64,000 nt of DNA from Micromonospora sp. WMMD1102 (GCF_029626265.1 NZ_JARUBN010000001.1:2728001-2792000); one strand, 5' to 3'; counted from the first letter of the stretch, positions 27,498 to 36,031 are shown. The notes: a model not told the origin generated them from the sequence alone. Made by a program: numbers and translations.

Positions 27498-27809
27498 TCA
27501 GTCCGTCGGCAGGAGCGGACGCATGAAGGTCCGCTCGTACCGGATGACACAGCCGGAGTCCTCGCGGATCCGGTCGGCCGCGACGAACTCGGGGTCGACG
27601 CCGAAATGGGCCCGGTAGCGCTCGTAGGCCGCCAGGCTCTCGAAGCTGAACAGCGCTTCGGCCCGGTCGCTGGCGCCCTCGGCGGGCAGGAAGTAGCCGT
27701 GGTGCACACCGCCGTGCCTGGCGACCAGGCGCATCCAGGTGCGGGCGAACCGTTCGAACGCGTCGATCTGCGCGGGGTCGATGGTGTAGTGCACGACGCA
27801 GGTGATCAT
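27498..27809 (-). CDS. NIPSNAP-family protein
   Basis: 103 residues from ATG 27809 (MITCVVHYTIDPAQIDAFE). The pattern of a short beta strand, then AFERFARTWMRLVARHGGVHHGYFLP, LFSFESLAAYERYRAHF and a final RYERTFMRPL is a NIPSNAP ferredoxin-like (dimeric alpha-beta barrel) domain. Function in bacteria is unknown; the fold binds small molecules. It sits between the LuxR-like gene and the arsenic island. Confidence 0.85.
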   Translation of the reverse strand: MITCVVHYTIDPAQIDAFERFARTWMRLVARHGGVHHGYFLPAEGASDRAEALFSFESLAAYERYRAHFGVDPEFVAADRIREDSGCVIRYERTFMRPLLPTD

Positions 27810-27869
27810 GCTCGTACGGTACGCGTCAAAGTCCGCCGACCGCACCGAGCCGGGGTGGCCGCCCGAACG

Positions 27870-28016
27870 TCAGGCGGCGGCCGGAAACAGGCTCTGGTAG
27901 CCGGGAAGGTGCCGGATTGGTTCGAGCCGGTGGGACACGAGGGAGTACCAGACCCAGCTGCCCCGCTTTTCGCGCTTGAGGATACCGGCGTCGACGAGGA
28001 CCTTGAGATGGTGGCT
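27870..28016 (-). pseudogene. ArsR regulator remnant (C-terminal 48 residues)
   Basis: The frame ending TGA at 27870-27872 reads SHHLKVLVDAGILKREKRG then SWVWYSLVSHRLEPIRHLPG, the recognition helix end, wing and last helix of an ArsR protein that normally starts with about 60 more residues. Upstream of SHH the similarity ends abruptly and no start codon in frame exists. It follows the arsC gene by 69 bp, where a third regulator of the arsenic cluster once stood. Confidence 0.72.
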
Positions 28017-28085
28017 ATCAGAGCCACCTCGGCCTGCTGGGTGGAAAATCCGAAGCCGAGCGTCAATGCGGTTCTGCGGTACGGC

Positions 28086-28748
28086 TCAGTGCCTGGTTGG
28101 TACGGAGAGCTGGTCGAGCAGTCGTCGGACGCGGCGTTCGATCTCGTCGCGGATCGGCCGGACCTGGTCGGCGGTCCTGCCGGCGGGGTCGTCGAGGTCC
28201 CAGTTCTCGTAGCGGGTGCCGGGGAAGATCGGGCAGGCGTCGCCGCAGCCCATGGTGACCACGACGTCGGCGGCCCGGACCACCTCGTCCGTCCAGGGTT
28301 TCGGGTACTCGGTGGAAATGTCGATGCCGCGTTCGGCCATTGCGGCGACCGCCGCGGGGTTGACCTCGGTGCCCGGCTCGGAGCCGCCGGACCAGGCGAC
28401 GGCGCGGTCGCCGGCGAGATGGTGGAAGAAGCCGAGGGCCATCTGGCTGCGTCCGGCGTTGTGGACGCAGAGGAACAGCACGACCGGCCGGCCGTCCTGG
28501 TGCAGGCCCTCGACCCGGGCCAGAGCCTGTAGCCGCTGTCGGGCGAACCGTTCGGCCAGCAGTGGGAGGAAGTGCGGAACCGTGCTGGCCAGGGCGAACT
28601 GGTCGTAGCTGGTGTGCAGGAACCGTTCGACCGTCTCGGTTCCGTAGACCCCGCCGAACTCGTCGGCGAGTCGTACGGCGGCGGTGCGCAGGGCAAGTTG
28701 CTGGTCGATCGAGATGTCGGGGCGGCGATGCGTGGTGAGGTCAGTCAT
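28086..28748 (-). CDS. arsC: Arsenate reductase ArsC with N-terminal helical domain
   Basis: 220 residues. Residues 1-80 form a three-helix region (EFGGVYGTETVERFLHTSYDQ) found in actinobacterial ArsC proteins; the C-terminal 130 residues are a low-molecular-weight phosphatase-type reductase with catalytic loop CVHNAGRS (C-x5-R-S) and the later MGCGDACPIFPG, supplying further cysteines, and the general acid loop near WDLDDPAG. It reduces arsenate to arsenite, probably with mycothiol and mycoredoxin as in Corynebacterium. Its ATG overlaps the end of the ArsR-phosphatase fusion by 8 bp, so both come from one mRNA. Confidence 0.92.
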   Translation of the reverse strand: MTDLTTHRRPDISIDQQLALRTAAVRLADEFGGVYGTETVERFLHTSYDQFALASTVPHFLPLLAERFARQRLQALARVEGLHQDGRPVVLFLCVHNAGRSQMALGFFHHLAGDRAVAWSGGSEPGTEVNPAAVAAMAERGIDISTEYPKPWTDEVVRAADVVVTMGCGDACPIFPGTRYENWDLDDPAGRTADQVRPIRDEIERRVRRLLDQLSVPTRH

Positions 28749-29430
28749 GGTCTTCTCCCGGAAGCAGGATGGAGGCCAGCCGCTCGACGCGGGTGGCGAT
28801 GTCGGCGAACGCCGACTCGAACGCGTCGTCGGTGTCGGCTCGTGCGGGATCCGGCACCGACCAGTGCAGTCGCGGCCGGGCGCCAGTGGGCAGGTGCTCG
28901 TGTGCGTTGTCGCAGACCGCGATGACGAGGTCGTCCTCGCGGACCAGGTCATCGACATGTGTGGTGCGGGTCGGAGCCAGGCGCAGGCCGTGGCGGCGGG
29001 CGACCCGCAGCGCCCGGGGATGGACCCGCTCGGCCGGTTCGGTGCCCGCCGACGCCGCCGGCACCCGGCTGTGGCCGGCCCACAGCGCGGCGGCCAGTTG
29101 CGAACGGGCGGAGTTGTGCGTGCAGACGAACACCACCCGGACGGCCTCCGGTGCGGGCGGTGCCGAGATCACCGTCAGGGTTTCCGGGACGAGTCGCAGG
29201 TAACTGCGTCGTCGGTCGCCCTCGGACCGGCTCCGGGCGACGAGGCCGCTGTCCTGCAGCACCTTCAGGTGGTGGGCGACCAGATTGGTCGGCATCCGCA
29301 GGGCCTCGCCGACCTCGCCGGGGGAGGCGTCGCCGAGTGTGAGGATGTCGACGATCGCCAACCGGGCCGGGTCGCCCAACGCGGCGTGCACCCGGGCCCG
29401 GAAATCCAGGGAAGACATCTCAGCGTTCAT
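28741..29430 (-). CDS. ArsR-type HTH fused to arsenate-reductase-like phosphatase
   Basis: 229 residues from ATG 29430 (ATG 29418 also possible). N-terminus: ArsR winged helix (RVHAALGDPARLAIVDIL, LRMPTNLVAHHLKVLQDSG). C-terminus from about residue 95: LMW-phosphatase fold with VVFVCTHNSARSQLAAA (catalytic C-x5-R-S) and SVPDPARADTDDAF (general-acid loop). The fusion combines a DNA-binding module with an ArsC-like enzyme, a known actinobacterial architecture whose sensing logic is not established. It overlaps arsC, and a perfect 15-bp palindrome covers its start codon. Confidence 0.88.
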   Translation of the reverse strand: MNAEMSSLDFRARVHAALGDPARLAIVDILTLGDASPGEVGEALRMPTNLVAHHLKVLQDSGLVARSRSEGDRRRSYLRLVPETLTVISAPPAPEAVRVVFVCTHNSARSQLAAALWAGHSRVPAASAGTEPAERVHPRALRVARRHGLRLAPTRTTHVDDLVREDDLVIAVCDNAHEHLPTGARPRLHWSVPDPARADTDDAFESAFADIATRVERLASILLPGEDHD

Positions 29431-29441
29431 TGAGTCAATGA
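29427..29441. promoter_or_regulatory. Operator over the start of the ArsR-phosphatase gene
   Basis: Perfect dyad tcattga-g-tcaatga. It spans the ATG at 29428-29430, in an AT-richer 40-bp stretch before the gene. Probably the binding site of the fusion's own HTH domain. Confidence 0.7.
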
Positions 29442-29462
29442 TTGCTGAGCTACTTCGTTCTG

Positions 29463-30475
29463 TCAACGGATGACCGGCGCCCTGGTGTCGCCGACATGGG
29501 CTGCCAGGGGCCCCATCACGTACTCGGCGTCGCGCGCCACGCCCCGCAGGGTGTTGGAGGAGAACGAGCGTTGGAACTCCAGCCCGACGTACGCCAGGCC
29601 GGGATGGGTCGTCGAGACGCCTGCGGTATGCCGGGGTGATCCGGACGGATCCAGTGCGCCGAGGGGGCGCAGATAGTCCAGGTGTGGCCGGTAACCGGTT
29701 GCGAAGATCACCGCGTCGACGGCCTCCGACGTGCCGTCCGGCCACTGCACGCCCTCGGGGGTGAAGGCGGTGAACACCGGCCGCCGGGTGAACAGCCCGT
29801 CGGTCATCGCCGCACGGTAGGCGCCGGTGTCGAGTACCGGCGTCCGGTCGACGAGGCGGGCCAGCCATGCCTGCGGCAGCGCGTCGAACCTGGTGACATC
29901 GAGCCAGTGGTGCAGGTCGCGGCCCAGGAAGACCTGCGGGACGAAGCGGACCGGCTGCCGGGTCGCGAGCGTCACCGCCGCGACCTCGGCCAGCTCGTAG
30001 CCGACCTGGACTGCCGAGTTGCCGCCGCCGACCACCACTACCCGCCTCCCGATGAACGGCTTCGGGTCGCGGTAGGCCGCCACGTGCAGCACCTCACCCC
30101 CGACGTCCTCCTGCCCGGGCAGTACGGGCAGATACGGGTTGCCGAACGAACCGCTGGCAGCCACCACCCCGGCAGCCTCGACATGCCGCCCGTCGGCGGT
30201 CCGCACCACGAACCCGGCACCACGTCCCCGCTGCACCGCCTCGACCCGCACGCCTGTGTGGATCTCCACGCCCAGCGCTGGGGCGTACCGCTGGAGATAG
30301 GCCACCACCTCGTCCCGTCCCGGATAGCGGTCGGGGTCACCCGGGAACGGCAGGTCCGGCATGCCGCTGTACCGGGCGGGGGAGAACAGGGTGAGGCTGT
30401 CGTAGTAGTGGGACCAGGAGCCGGTGGTCCGGTCGCCTGCTTCGAGGATCAGGGGGCGCAGCCCGCGGCGCTCAT
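29463..30475 (-). pseudogene. Flavin monooxygenase lacking its FAD-binding start (ArsO-like)
   Basis: About 330 codons match a flavin-containing monooxygenase of arsenic operons: GLRPLILEAGDRTTGSW, SLTLFSPARYSGMPDLPFPG, the second dinucleotide fold VVVVGGGNSAVQVGYEL, and VIFATGYRPHLDYL. The first roughly 25 residues with the FAD-binding GxGxxG are missing. ATG 30475 overlaps the ACR3 stop (ATGA), as an original start would, but this reading frame (MSAAGCAP, stop) is out of phase with the rest. A deletion just inside the gene explains both facts. Likely inactive. Confidence 0.82.
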
Positions 30476-31569
30476 CGGGAGGTCCGGACGCGAGGCGTGG
30501 CCGGGAAGAGGCGCCGTCGCAGGGCGAGGCTGACGTAGACAAGGGCGACGAGGACGGGTACCTCGATCAGCGGCCCGACGACACCGGCCAGGGCCTGGCC
30601 GCTGGTGACGCCGAAGGTGCCGATCGCCACGGCGATGGCCAGCTCGAAGTTGTTCCCGGCGGCGGTGAACGCCAGGGTGGTGGTGCGTTCGTAGCTCAGC
30701 CCGATGGCCCGGCCGAGGCCGTAGGAGCCGGCCCACATGATCGCGAAGTAGGCCAGTAGCGGCACCGCGATCAGCGCGACGTCCCACGGCTGGCTGGTGA
30801 TCGCGTCGCCCTGGAGGGCGAACAGGAGGACGATGGTGAAGAGCAGCCCGTACAGAGCGACCGGGCCGATCTTCGGCAGGAAACGCTCCTCGTACCAGGT
30901 GCGGCCTCTCGTGCGCTCGCCGAGCCGCCGGGTGAGGTAGCCGGCGAGCAGCGGGATGCCGAGGAAGATGAGTACGTTGCCGGCGATCTCCCAGCCGGAG
31001 ACCTGCAACGCTTCACCGGACAGGCCGAGCAAGTCGGGCAGCACGGAGAGGTAGAACCACCCGAGTACGCCGAAGGCGACGACCTGGAAGACGGAGTTCA
31101 GGGCGACGAGTACGGCGGCGGCCTCGCGGTCGCCGCAGGCGAGGTCGTTCCAGATGATCACCATGGCGATGCACCGGGCCAGCCCGACGATGACCAGTCC
31201 GGTGCGGTACTCGGCGTGGTCGGCCAGGAAGATCCAGGCCAGCGCGAACATGACCGCCGGGCCGACGAGCCAGTTCAACACCAGGGAGGAGATCAGCAGT
31301 CGGCGGTCGCCGGTGACGGTGTCGAGCCGGTCGTAGCGCACCTTGGCCAGCACCGGGTACATCATGACCAGCAGCCCGACGGCGATCGGCAGCGAGATCC
31401 CGCCGACCTTCACCGCTTCCAGGCCGGCGTTCAGGCCGGGGACGAGTCGGCCGAGCAGCAGTCCGGCGACCATTGCCAGGCCGATCCAGATCGGTAGGAA
31501 CCGGTCGAGGCGGGAGAGTCGGGCGACGACCGGGGATCCCGCGTCGGCTGTGGGGGCGGTGGTGGTCAT
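30472..31569 (-). CDS. acr3: Arsenite efflux permease ACR3
   Basis: 365 residues with ten predicted helices. Signature segments of ACR3 are visible: MYPVLAKVRYDRL, ARCIAMVIIWNDLACGD with the essential cysteine in helix 4, LALNS-type VALNSVFQVV, and FTAAGNNFELAIAVAIGTFG. It exports arsenite from the cytoplasm using the proton gradient. ATG 31569 overlaps the upstream arsR stop (TGATG) and the gene is followed by the truncated monooxygenase, so arsR-acr3-monooxygenase was one operon. Appears intact and is the functional core of the arsenic island. Confidence 0.94.
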   Translation of the reverse strand: MTTTAPTADAGSPVVARLSRLDRFLPIWIGLAMVAGLLLGRLVPGLNAGLEAVKVGGISLPIAVGLLVMMYPVLAKVRYDRLDTVTGDRRLLISSLVLNWLVGPAVMFALAWIFLADHAEYRTGLVIVGLARCIAMVIIWNDLACGDREAAAVLVALNSVFQVVAFGVLGWFYLSVLPDLLGLSGEALQVSGWEIAGNVLIFLGIPLLAGYLTRRLGERTRGRTWYEERFLPKIGPVALYGLLFTIVLLFALQGDAITSQPWDVALIAVPLLAYFAIMWAGSYGLGRAIGLSYERTTTLAFTAAGNNFELAIAVAIGTFGVTSGQALAGVVGPLIEVPVLVALVYVSLALRRRLFPATPRVRTSR

Positions 31570-31874
31570 CAGCACTCCCGACGGGATCCGGCGTTGGTCC
31601 GGGCCCGGGCGGCGAGTTCGGTGAGCTGCGCGGCGGCGGCTTCCAGGGCCTCGGGAAGCAGCCGGTAGTACGTGAACCGGCCGTGCGGTTCGGCGGCGAC
31701 GAGGCCGGCGTCGCGCAGTTGCCGCAGGTGGCCGGAGACGTTGGGCTGCTTCGCGCCGGTGTCGGCGACCAGATGGCAGGTGCAGGCCGGTCCCTGGGCG
31801 AGCAGGTCGACGAGCTGCGCCCGGAGCGGATCGGCCAGTAACTTGATCACATCAGGCGCTTCTGATATCAGCAC
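31569..31874 (-). CDS. arsR: ArsR-family arsenite-responsive repressor
   Basis: 101 residues from GTG 31874. Winged-helix with ADPLRAQLVDLLAQGP, then CTCHLVADTG carrying the paired cysteines of the arsenite site (C-x-C at the start of the recognition region), and QPNVSGHLRQLRDAGLV. Represses itself and acr3 until arsenite binds. The frame upstream to 31928 lacks family similarity, so the internal GTG is preferred; a nested dyad centred on 31866.5 covers this start. Stop overlaps the acr3 ATG. Confidence 0.88.
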   Translation of the reverse strand: MLISEAPDVIKLLADPLRAQLVDLLAQGPACTCHLVADTGAKQPNVSGHLRQLRDAGLVAAEPHGRFTYYRLLPEALEAAAAQLTELAARARTNAGSRREC

Positions 31875-31884
31875 GCCCTGATGT
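31849..31884. promoter_or_regulatory. Nested operator dyad at the arsR start
   Basis: Outer arms acatcagg (31849-31856) and cctgatgt (31877-31884) and the inner palindrome ctgatatcag (31862-31871) share one centre at 31866.5. The structure spans the GTG start of arsR, so it acts at or just after the transcription start. Confidence 0.68.
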
Positions 31885-31976
31885 AAGCATTCGTGGTCGT
31901 GCCGCGTCCAGTGCGGCCGGGTGAACATCAGGTGTCTTCGCTGGTCGCCCGCGTCCAGCGGGCGGAGGCGGGATGT

Positions 31977-32354
31977 TCAGGCGCTCGCCGGGCCGCCGGA
32001 TTCGAGTAGGCCGGCGAGCTGGCGCAGTAGGGCCGGCCGGGCGCGGTAGTAGACCCAGGTGCCCCGGCGCTCGGCGTCGACCAGGCCAGCCTCGCGCAGC
32101 GTCTTCAGGTGGTGCGAGATCGTCGGCCCGGACAGCTCGAACGCCGGGGTGAGATCGCAGACGCAGATCTCACCGTCCGGTGCCGAGGCGATCATCGACA
32201 TCAACTGGAGACGCACCGGGTCGCCGAGTGCCTTGAAGGCCGGGGCGAGCGCGACGGCGGTCTCCGCCGGGATCCGCTGCTCGCTGATCGGCGCGCAGCA
32301 CGGCAGCCCGGCGTTGAGGTCGGCCAGGCTGAGTGTCGGCAGCTGCTTCGACAT
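31977..32354 (-). CDS. Second ArsR-family regulator
   Basis: 125 residues from ATG 32354. A cysteine pair near the N-terminus (GLPCCAPISEQ) and a second motif EICVCDLTPAFELS provide ligands for arsenite or antimonite; the DNA-reading helix is SGPTISHHLKTLREAGLVD and the wing RRGTWVYY. This class (Cys-Cys plus CVCDL) is common in actinobacterial ars operons. It lies 103 bp upstream of the other arsR, same strand. A 14-bp palindrome is 10 bp before its ATG, so the mRNA leader is very short. Confidence 0.9.
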   Translation of the reverse strand: MSKQLPTLSLADLNAGLPCCAPISEQRIPAETAVALAPAFKALGDPVRLQLMSMIASAPDGEICVCDLTPAFELSGPTISHHLKTLREAGLVDAERRGTWVYYRARPALLRQLAGLLESGGPASA

Positions 32355-32363
32355 GGGTCTAGG

Positions 32364-32377
32364 TTGACAGATGTCAA
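32364..32377. promoter_or_regulatory. Operator upstream of the second arsR
   Basis: Perfect palindrome ttgaca-ga-tgtcaa, 10 bp upstream of the ATG. TTGACA also resembles a -35 hexamer on the reverse strand. Likely autoregulatory site. Confidence 0.7.
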
Positions 32378-32477
32378 AACAGTGCGCAAATCTCTGATTC
32401 GAAGAACCTCAAGACAAGGGGTCCCGGGGAAGTCTGTGGGCCGCTGACGGGGCGCCTTACGGGCAGGGGGAGTTTCG

Positions 32478-33366
32478 ATGAGTGACGGCTTGGACCAACT
32501 GCCGGTGGCGGTGATCGGCGCCGGACCCGTCGGGCTGGCCGCCGCCGCCCACCTGCACGAGCGCGGGCTGCCGTTCACCCTGCTCGAAGCCGGGAACGGA
32601 CCGGGCGCCGCCGTTGCCCAGTGGGGACACGTACGGCTCTTCTCGCCCTGGCGGTACGACGTCGATCCGGCCGCCGCCCGACTGCTGCACGACGCCGGCT
32701 GGGTCGAACCCGATCCGGCGACCCTGCCGACCGGCGCCCAACTCGTCGGCGAATACCTCCAGCCGCTGGCCGACCTCCCCGCACTCAAGCCGAACATCCG
32801 CTACCGGACCCGGGTCCGCGCGGTGACCCGGCTCGGCATGGACCGGCTCCGCACCGCCGGCCGGGAGAACGCGCCGCTGCTGCTCCGGCTGAACTCCGGC
32901 GCGGACCTGCTCGCCCGGGCGGTCGTCGACGCCAGCGGCACCTGGGCCACTCCGAACGTCCTCGGCGGCTCCGGGATCCCCGCGCACGGCGAGAACGAGG
33001 CGGGCCCGTTCCTCGAACCCGCCCTACCCGACGTCCTCGGCGCCGGCCGGGAGCGGTTCGCCGGCCGGCACACCCTGGTCGTCGGCGCCGGCCACTCCGC
33101 CGCGAACACCCTGCTCGCGCTCGCCGAACTCGCCGGCCAGGTCGACGGGACACAGGTCACCTGGGCGATCCGGGCCGGCGACCCGGGTCGCAGCTACGGC
33201 GGGGAGACCGCCGACGCCCTGCCGGCCCGGGGCGCCCTCGGCAGCCGGCTGCGGGAACACGTCGAAGCCGGCCGCATCGCACTGGTCACCGGCTTCGCCG
33301 TGCAGCGTCTCGGGCCGGCCGCCGACGGGCGGGTCGAGGTCTCGGACGGCACCCGGACGCTCGCCG
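32478..33366 (+). pseudogene. FAD/NAD(P)-binding oxidoreductase, C-terminus lost
   Basis: From ATG 32478 about 296 residues match a flavoprotein monooxygenase-like family: FAD motif VAVIGAGPVGLAAAAHL, GHVRLFSPWRYDVDPAA, and a second nucleotide fold TLVVGAGHSAANTLLALAEL. After VEVSDGTRTLAA the expected ATG-type FAD motif and the last 100-odd residues are missing; the frame changes to chitinase-linker sequence read out of phase. The open frame continues to 34421 only as a shadow. Deletion fusion with the chitinase gene is inferred. Confidence 0.83.
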
Positions 33367-34008
33367 CCCACCGCGCCGACCAACCCCGGCAACTTCGTGG
33401 TCAGCGAGGCGCAGTTCGGCCAGATGTTCCCGGGCCGCACCTCCTTCTACACCTACTCCGGCCTGGTCGCCGCGATCAGCGCCTACCCGGCCTTCAGCAG
33501 GACCGGCAGCAGCACCGTCCAGCGTCAGGAGGCGGCGGCCTTCCTGGCGAACGTGCACCACGAGACCGGCGGGCTCGTGCACATCGTGGAGCAGAACACC
33601 GCCAACTACCCGCACTACTGCGACGCCGGCCAGCCGTACGGCTGCCCCGCCGGGCAGGCCGCCTACTACGGGCGCGGGCCGATCCAGCTGAGCTGGAACT
33701 TCAACTACAACGCCGCCGGCAAAGCCCTCGGGCTGCCATTGCTGACCAATCCGTGGCTGGTGCAGAACGACGCCGCGGTCGCCTGGAAGACCGCCATCTG
33801 GTACTGGATGACCCAGAACGGCCCGGGCCGGATGACGGCGCACAACGCGATGGTCAACGGCGCCGGCTTCGGCGAGACCATCCGCAGCATCAACGGCTCG
33901 ATCGAGTGCAACGGGGGCAACCCCGGGCAGGTGCAGAGCCGCGTCAGCAGGTACCAGCAGTTCGTCGGCATCCTCGGCGTGTCGGCGGGAGCCAACCTGT
34001 ACTGCTGA
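33367..34008 (+). pseudogene. GH19 chitinase catalytic domain without signal peptide
   Basis: The frame reads PTAPTNPGNFVVSEAQF (the end of a Pro/Thr linker) and then a complete family 19 catalytic domain: the catalytic Glu in FLANVHHETGG, the signature YYGRGPIQLSWNFNY, and WYWMTQNGPGRMTAHNAM, ending NLYC. Everything that should precede, signal peptide and chitin-binding domain, is missing because the gene is joined to the flavoprotein fragment out of frame. The first possible start, GTG 33397, would give an unexported enzyme. A good terminator follows. Confidence 0.87.
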
Positions 34009-34016
34009 TCCGTCCG

Positions 34017-34050
34017 CCGGGGCCCGCCACGCTGTCACGGCGGGCCCCGG
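34017..34050. terminator. Terminator hairpin after the chitinase
   Basis: Perfect 12-bp arms ccggggcccgcc (34017-34028) and ggcgggccccgg (34039-34050) with a 10-base loop, located between convergent genes. Confidence 0.8.
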
Positions 34051-34057
34051 CATGCTG

Positions 34058-35020
34058 TCAAGGCGGGTCGGCGAGGGCGGCGGTGAACCGCGCCCCCACC
34101 GCCGCGACCGCGGCCCGGAGTTCGGGGCCGCCGTCGACGCGGAAGGCGAACGGTACGGTGGCCAGCCACTCCTGGGCGTACATCGCCGGATTGCCCGTGC
34201 TGCCGAGGAGCACGCACCCGTCGCCGAGTGGTTCGAGACGTCCCATCGGCGGCCGGACCCAGCGGGCCACCTCGGTCAGCGGGGCGTCGAACACCACCCG
34301 GGTGGGGAACTCCCATCCGCTGCCCAGGTTCTCCTCCAGCGTCGCCACCGGGTCGAGGTCCTCGGGCGGGACGAACCGGTGCGCGGTCTCCCGGACGGCA
34401 CGGACCCGGTCCAGTCGGTAGGTGCGGATCGCGTCGGCGCGGTGCGAGTGGCACAGCAGGTACCAGCGGCCGTGCCGGACCACGACCGCCCACGGGTCGA
34501 CCTCGGCCTCCCACTCGTTGCCGGACCCGCTCCGATAGGTCAACAGCACCCGTCGGCGGGCGGCGACGGCGGCGACGAGAGCACTGGCCAGGCTCGGATC
34601 GGGTCGGGCCGAAGACCGGTCGGGGGCCGCCGAGGCGTACTCGCGCAGCGCCGCCGCCTGCCGCCCGACACTTCCCGGCAGGGCCCGGATGACCTTGTGC
34701 AGGGCCGAGCCGACCAGGTCGTCGACGTGCACGGCGGTCGGCTGGCTGTCGAGTACCGCCATGACCAGTCCGATCGCCTCGGGCTCGGTGAAGACGACCG
34801 GAGGCAGCCGGGTGCCGCGCCCGAGCCGGTAACCGCCGTACGGTCCCCGGGTCGACTCGACCGGAATGCCTGCCTCGCGGAGGATCCCGACGTACCGGCG
34901 GGCGGCCCGCTCGGTGACCCCGAGCCCCTCGGCGAGTTCGCCGGCGGTCGCGCCGGGACGGGCCTGGAGGATCTCCATGGCCCGCAGTGCCCGTGCGGTC
35001 GGACTGAGTTCGCTCGGCAT
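34058..35020 (-). CDS. WYL-domain transcriptional regulator (YafY type)
   Basis: 320 residues from ATG 35020 (MPSELSPTARALRAMEILQA). N-terminal winged helix (ATAGELAEGLGVTERAARRY, GYRLGRGTRLPPVVFT) and a central WYL domain (VDPWAVVVRHGRWYLLCHSH) with C-terminal WCX extension. WYL domains sense ligands or nucleic acids. It is divergent from the alpha/beta hydrolase gene, its probable target, and the 115-bp gap contains a dyad. The in-frame extension to 35359 is antisense to the hydrolase and is rejected. Confidence 0.9.
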   Translation of the reverse strand: MPSELSPTARALRAMEILQARPGATAGELAEGLGVTERAARRYVGILREAGIPVESTRGPYGGYRLGRGTRLPPVVFTEPEAIGLVMAVLDSQPTAVHVDDLVGSALHKVIRALPGSVGRQAAALREYASAAPDRSSARPDPSLASALVAAVAARRRVLLTYRSGSGNEWEAEVDPWAVVVRHGRWYLLCHSHRADAIRTYRLDRVRAVRETAHRFVPPEDLDPVATLEENLGSGWEFPTRVVFDAPLTEVARWVRPPMGRLEPLGDGCVLLGSTGNPAMYAQEWLATVPFAFRVDGGPELRAAVAAVGARFTAALADPP

Positions 35021-35051
35021 CCGGGCAAGACTAGGCGGTCGCCGACGGAAA

Positions 35052-35070
35052 CCGGACGCGGATCGTCCGG
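35052..35070. promoter_or_regulatory. Candidate WYL operator
   Basis: Dyad ccggacg-cggat-cgtccgg in the divergent promoter region. Symmetry is perfect in the 7-bp arms, but GC-rich dyads arise easily here. Confidence 0.4.
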
Positions 35071-35135
35071 AACCGGTCCTACGGTGTGCCCGGCACCGGA
35101 CCCGACCCGAGCGCGCCGAAGAGGAAGAACTGATC

Positions 35136-35834
35136 ATGGACATTCTGCTTGTCGCCGGCCTCTGGCTGGACGAATCCGTCTGGGACGGTGTCGTGCCCGC
35201 GATCGAGGCGCGCGGCCACCGTGCCGTTCCGGTCGCCCTCCCCGGCCAGGGCGACGGGTCGACCACCGCCACCCTCGACGACCAGGTGGCGGCGGTCCTC
35301 GCCGCGGTCGACGCGGCCACCGGGAAGCCCGTGGTGGTGGGGCACTCCGCCGCCTGCACGCTGGCCTGGCTGGCCGCCGACGCGCGACCGGAGAAGGTGG
35401 CCGAGGTCGTCCTCGTCGGCGGTTTCCCGACCGTCGACGGCGGCAGCTACGCCGACTTCTTCGACCTGGCCGACGGTGTGATGCCCTTCCCCGGCTGGGG
35501 TCCGTTCGAAGGGCCGGACTCGGCCGACCTCGATGAGGAGGCCCGGCGCACCTTCGCCGCCCGGGCGGTCCCGGTCCCGGCGGAGGTGGCCAGGGGCGTG
35601 GTGCGCCTGCACGACGAGCGGCGGTTCGAGGTGCCGGTCGTGCTCGTCTGCCCGGAGTTCACCCCGGCCCAGGCACGGAGCTGGATCGACGGCGGCGACC
35701 TGCCCGAACTCGCCAGGGTCAGACACCTGGAACTGGTCGACATCGACTCCGGCCACTGGCCGATGGTCACCCAACCGGTCGCACTCGCCGGACTGCTGTC
35801 GTCCGTGGCGGATTCGGTCGACCCAGGCCGTTGA
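35136..35834 (+). CDS. Alpha/beta hydrolase
   Basis: 232 residues. Fold markers: N-terminal strand ILLVAGLWLDESVWD, nucleophile elbow VVVGHSAACTLAW (G-H-S-A), acid in the VVLVCPEF region and the catalytic His in DIDSGHWPMVTQP. The enzyme class is esterase/haloalkane-dehalogenase-like with unknown substrate. ATG 35136 has a good ribosome site (gaagaggaag). Divergent WYL regulator suggests inducible expression. Confidence 0.9.
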   Translation: MDILLVAGLWLDESVWDGVVPAIEARGHRAVPVALPGQGDGSTTATLDDQVAAVLAAVDAATGKPVVVGHSAACTLAWLAADARPEKVAEVVLVGGFPTVDGGSYADFFDLADGVMPFPGWGPFEGPDSADLDEEARRTFAARAVPVPAEVARGVVRLHDERRFEVPVVLVCPEFTPAQARSWIDGGDLPELARVRHLELVDIDSGHWPMVTQPVALAGLLSSVADSVDPGR

Positions 35835-35879
35835 CCCCGGCGCCGTCGATGCCGCCGCTGTTGACCCCGGCGCCGTCGA
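35831..35879 (+). repeat. Two copies of a 19-bp direct repeat
   Basis: ttgaccccggcgccgtcga at 35831-35849 and 35861-35879 (30-bp period), with a shorter third echo just after, beginning inside the stop region of the hydrolase gene. Confidence 0.7.
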
Positions 35880-36031
35880 CCCCGGCGACCGCGCACGTGG
35901 ACTGCCGTGGCCACCTCGTCCGGTGAACCCTGAGCCGGCCTTCCGGGGTTCACCCAGGGCGTTCCCGGATATGTCCGCCCCTGCCGGTCCGGAAGGCTCC
36001 TTCCTGACGAACTGCTCACGGGAGGTCGGGG

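Noticed and set aside
32478..34421. The continuous 647-codon frame as one fusion protein of flavoenzyme and unknown domain.
   Set aside because: After about codon 296 it reads the chitinase DNA out of frame; the chitinase frame is the conserved one.
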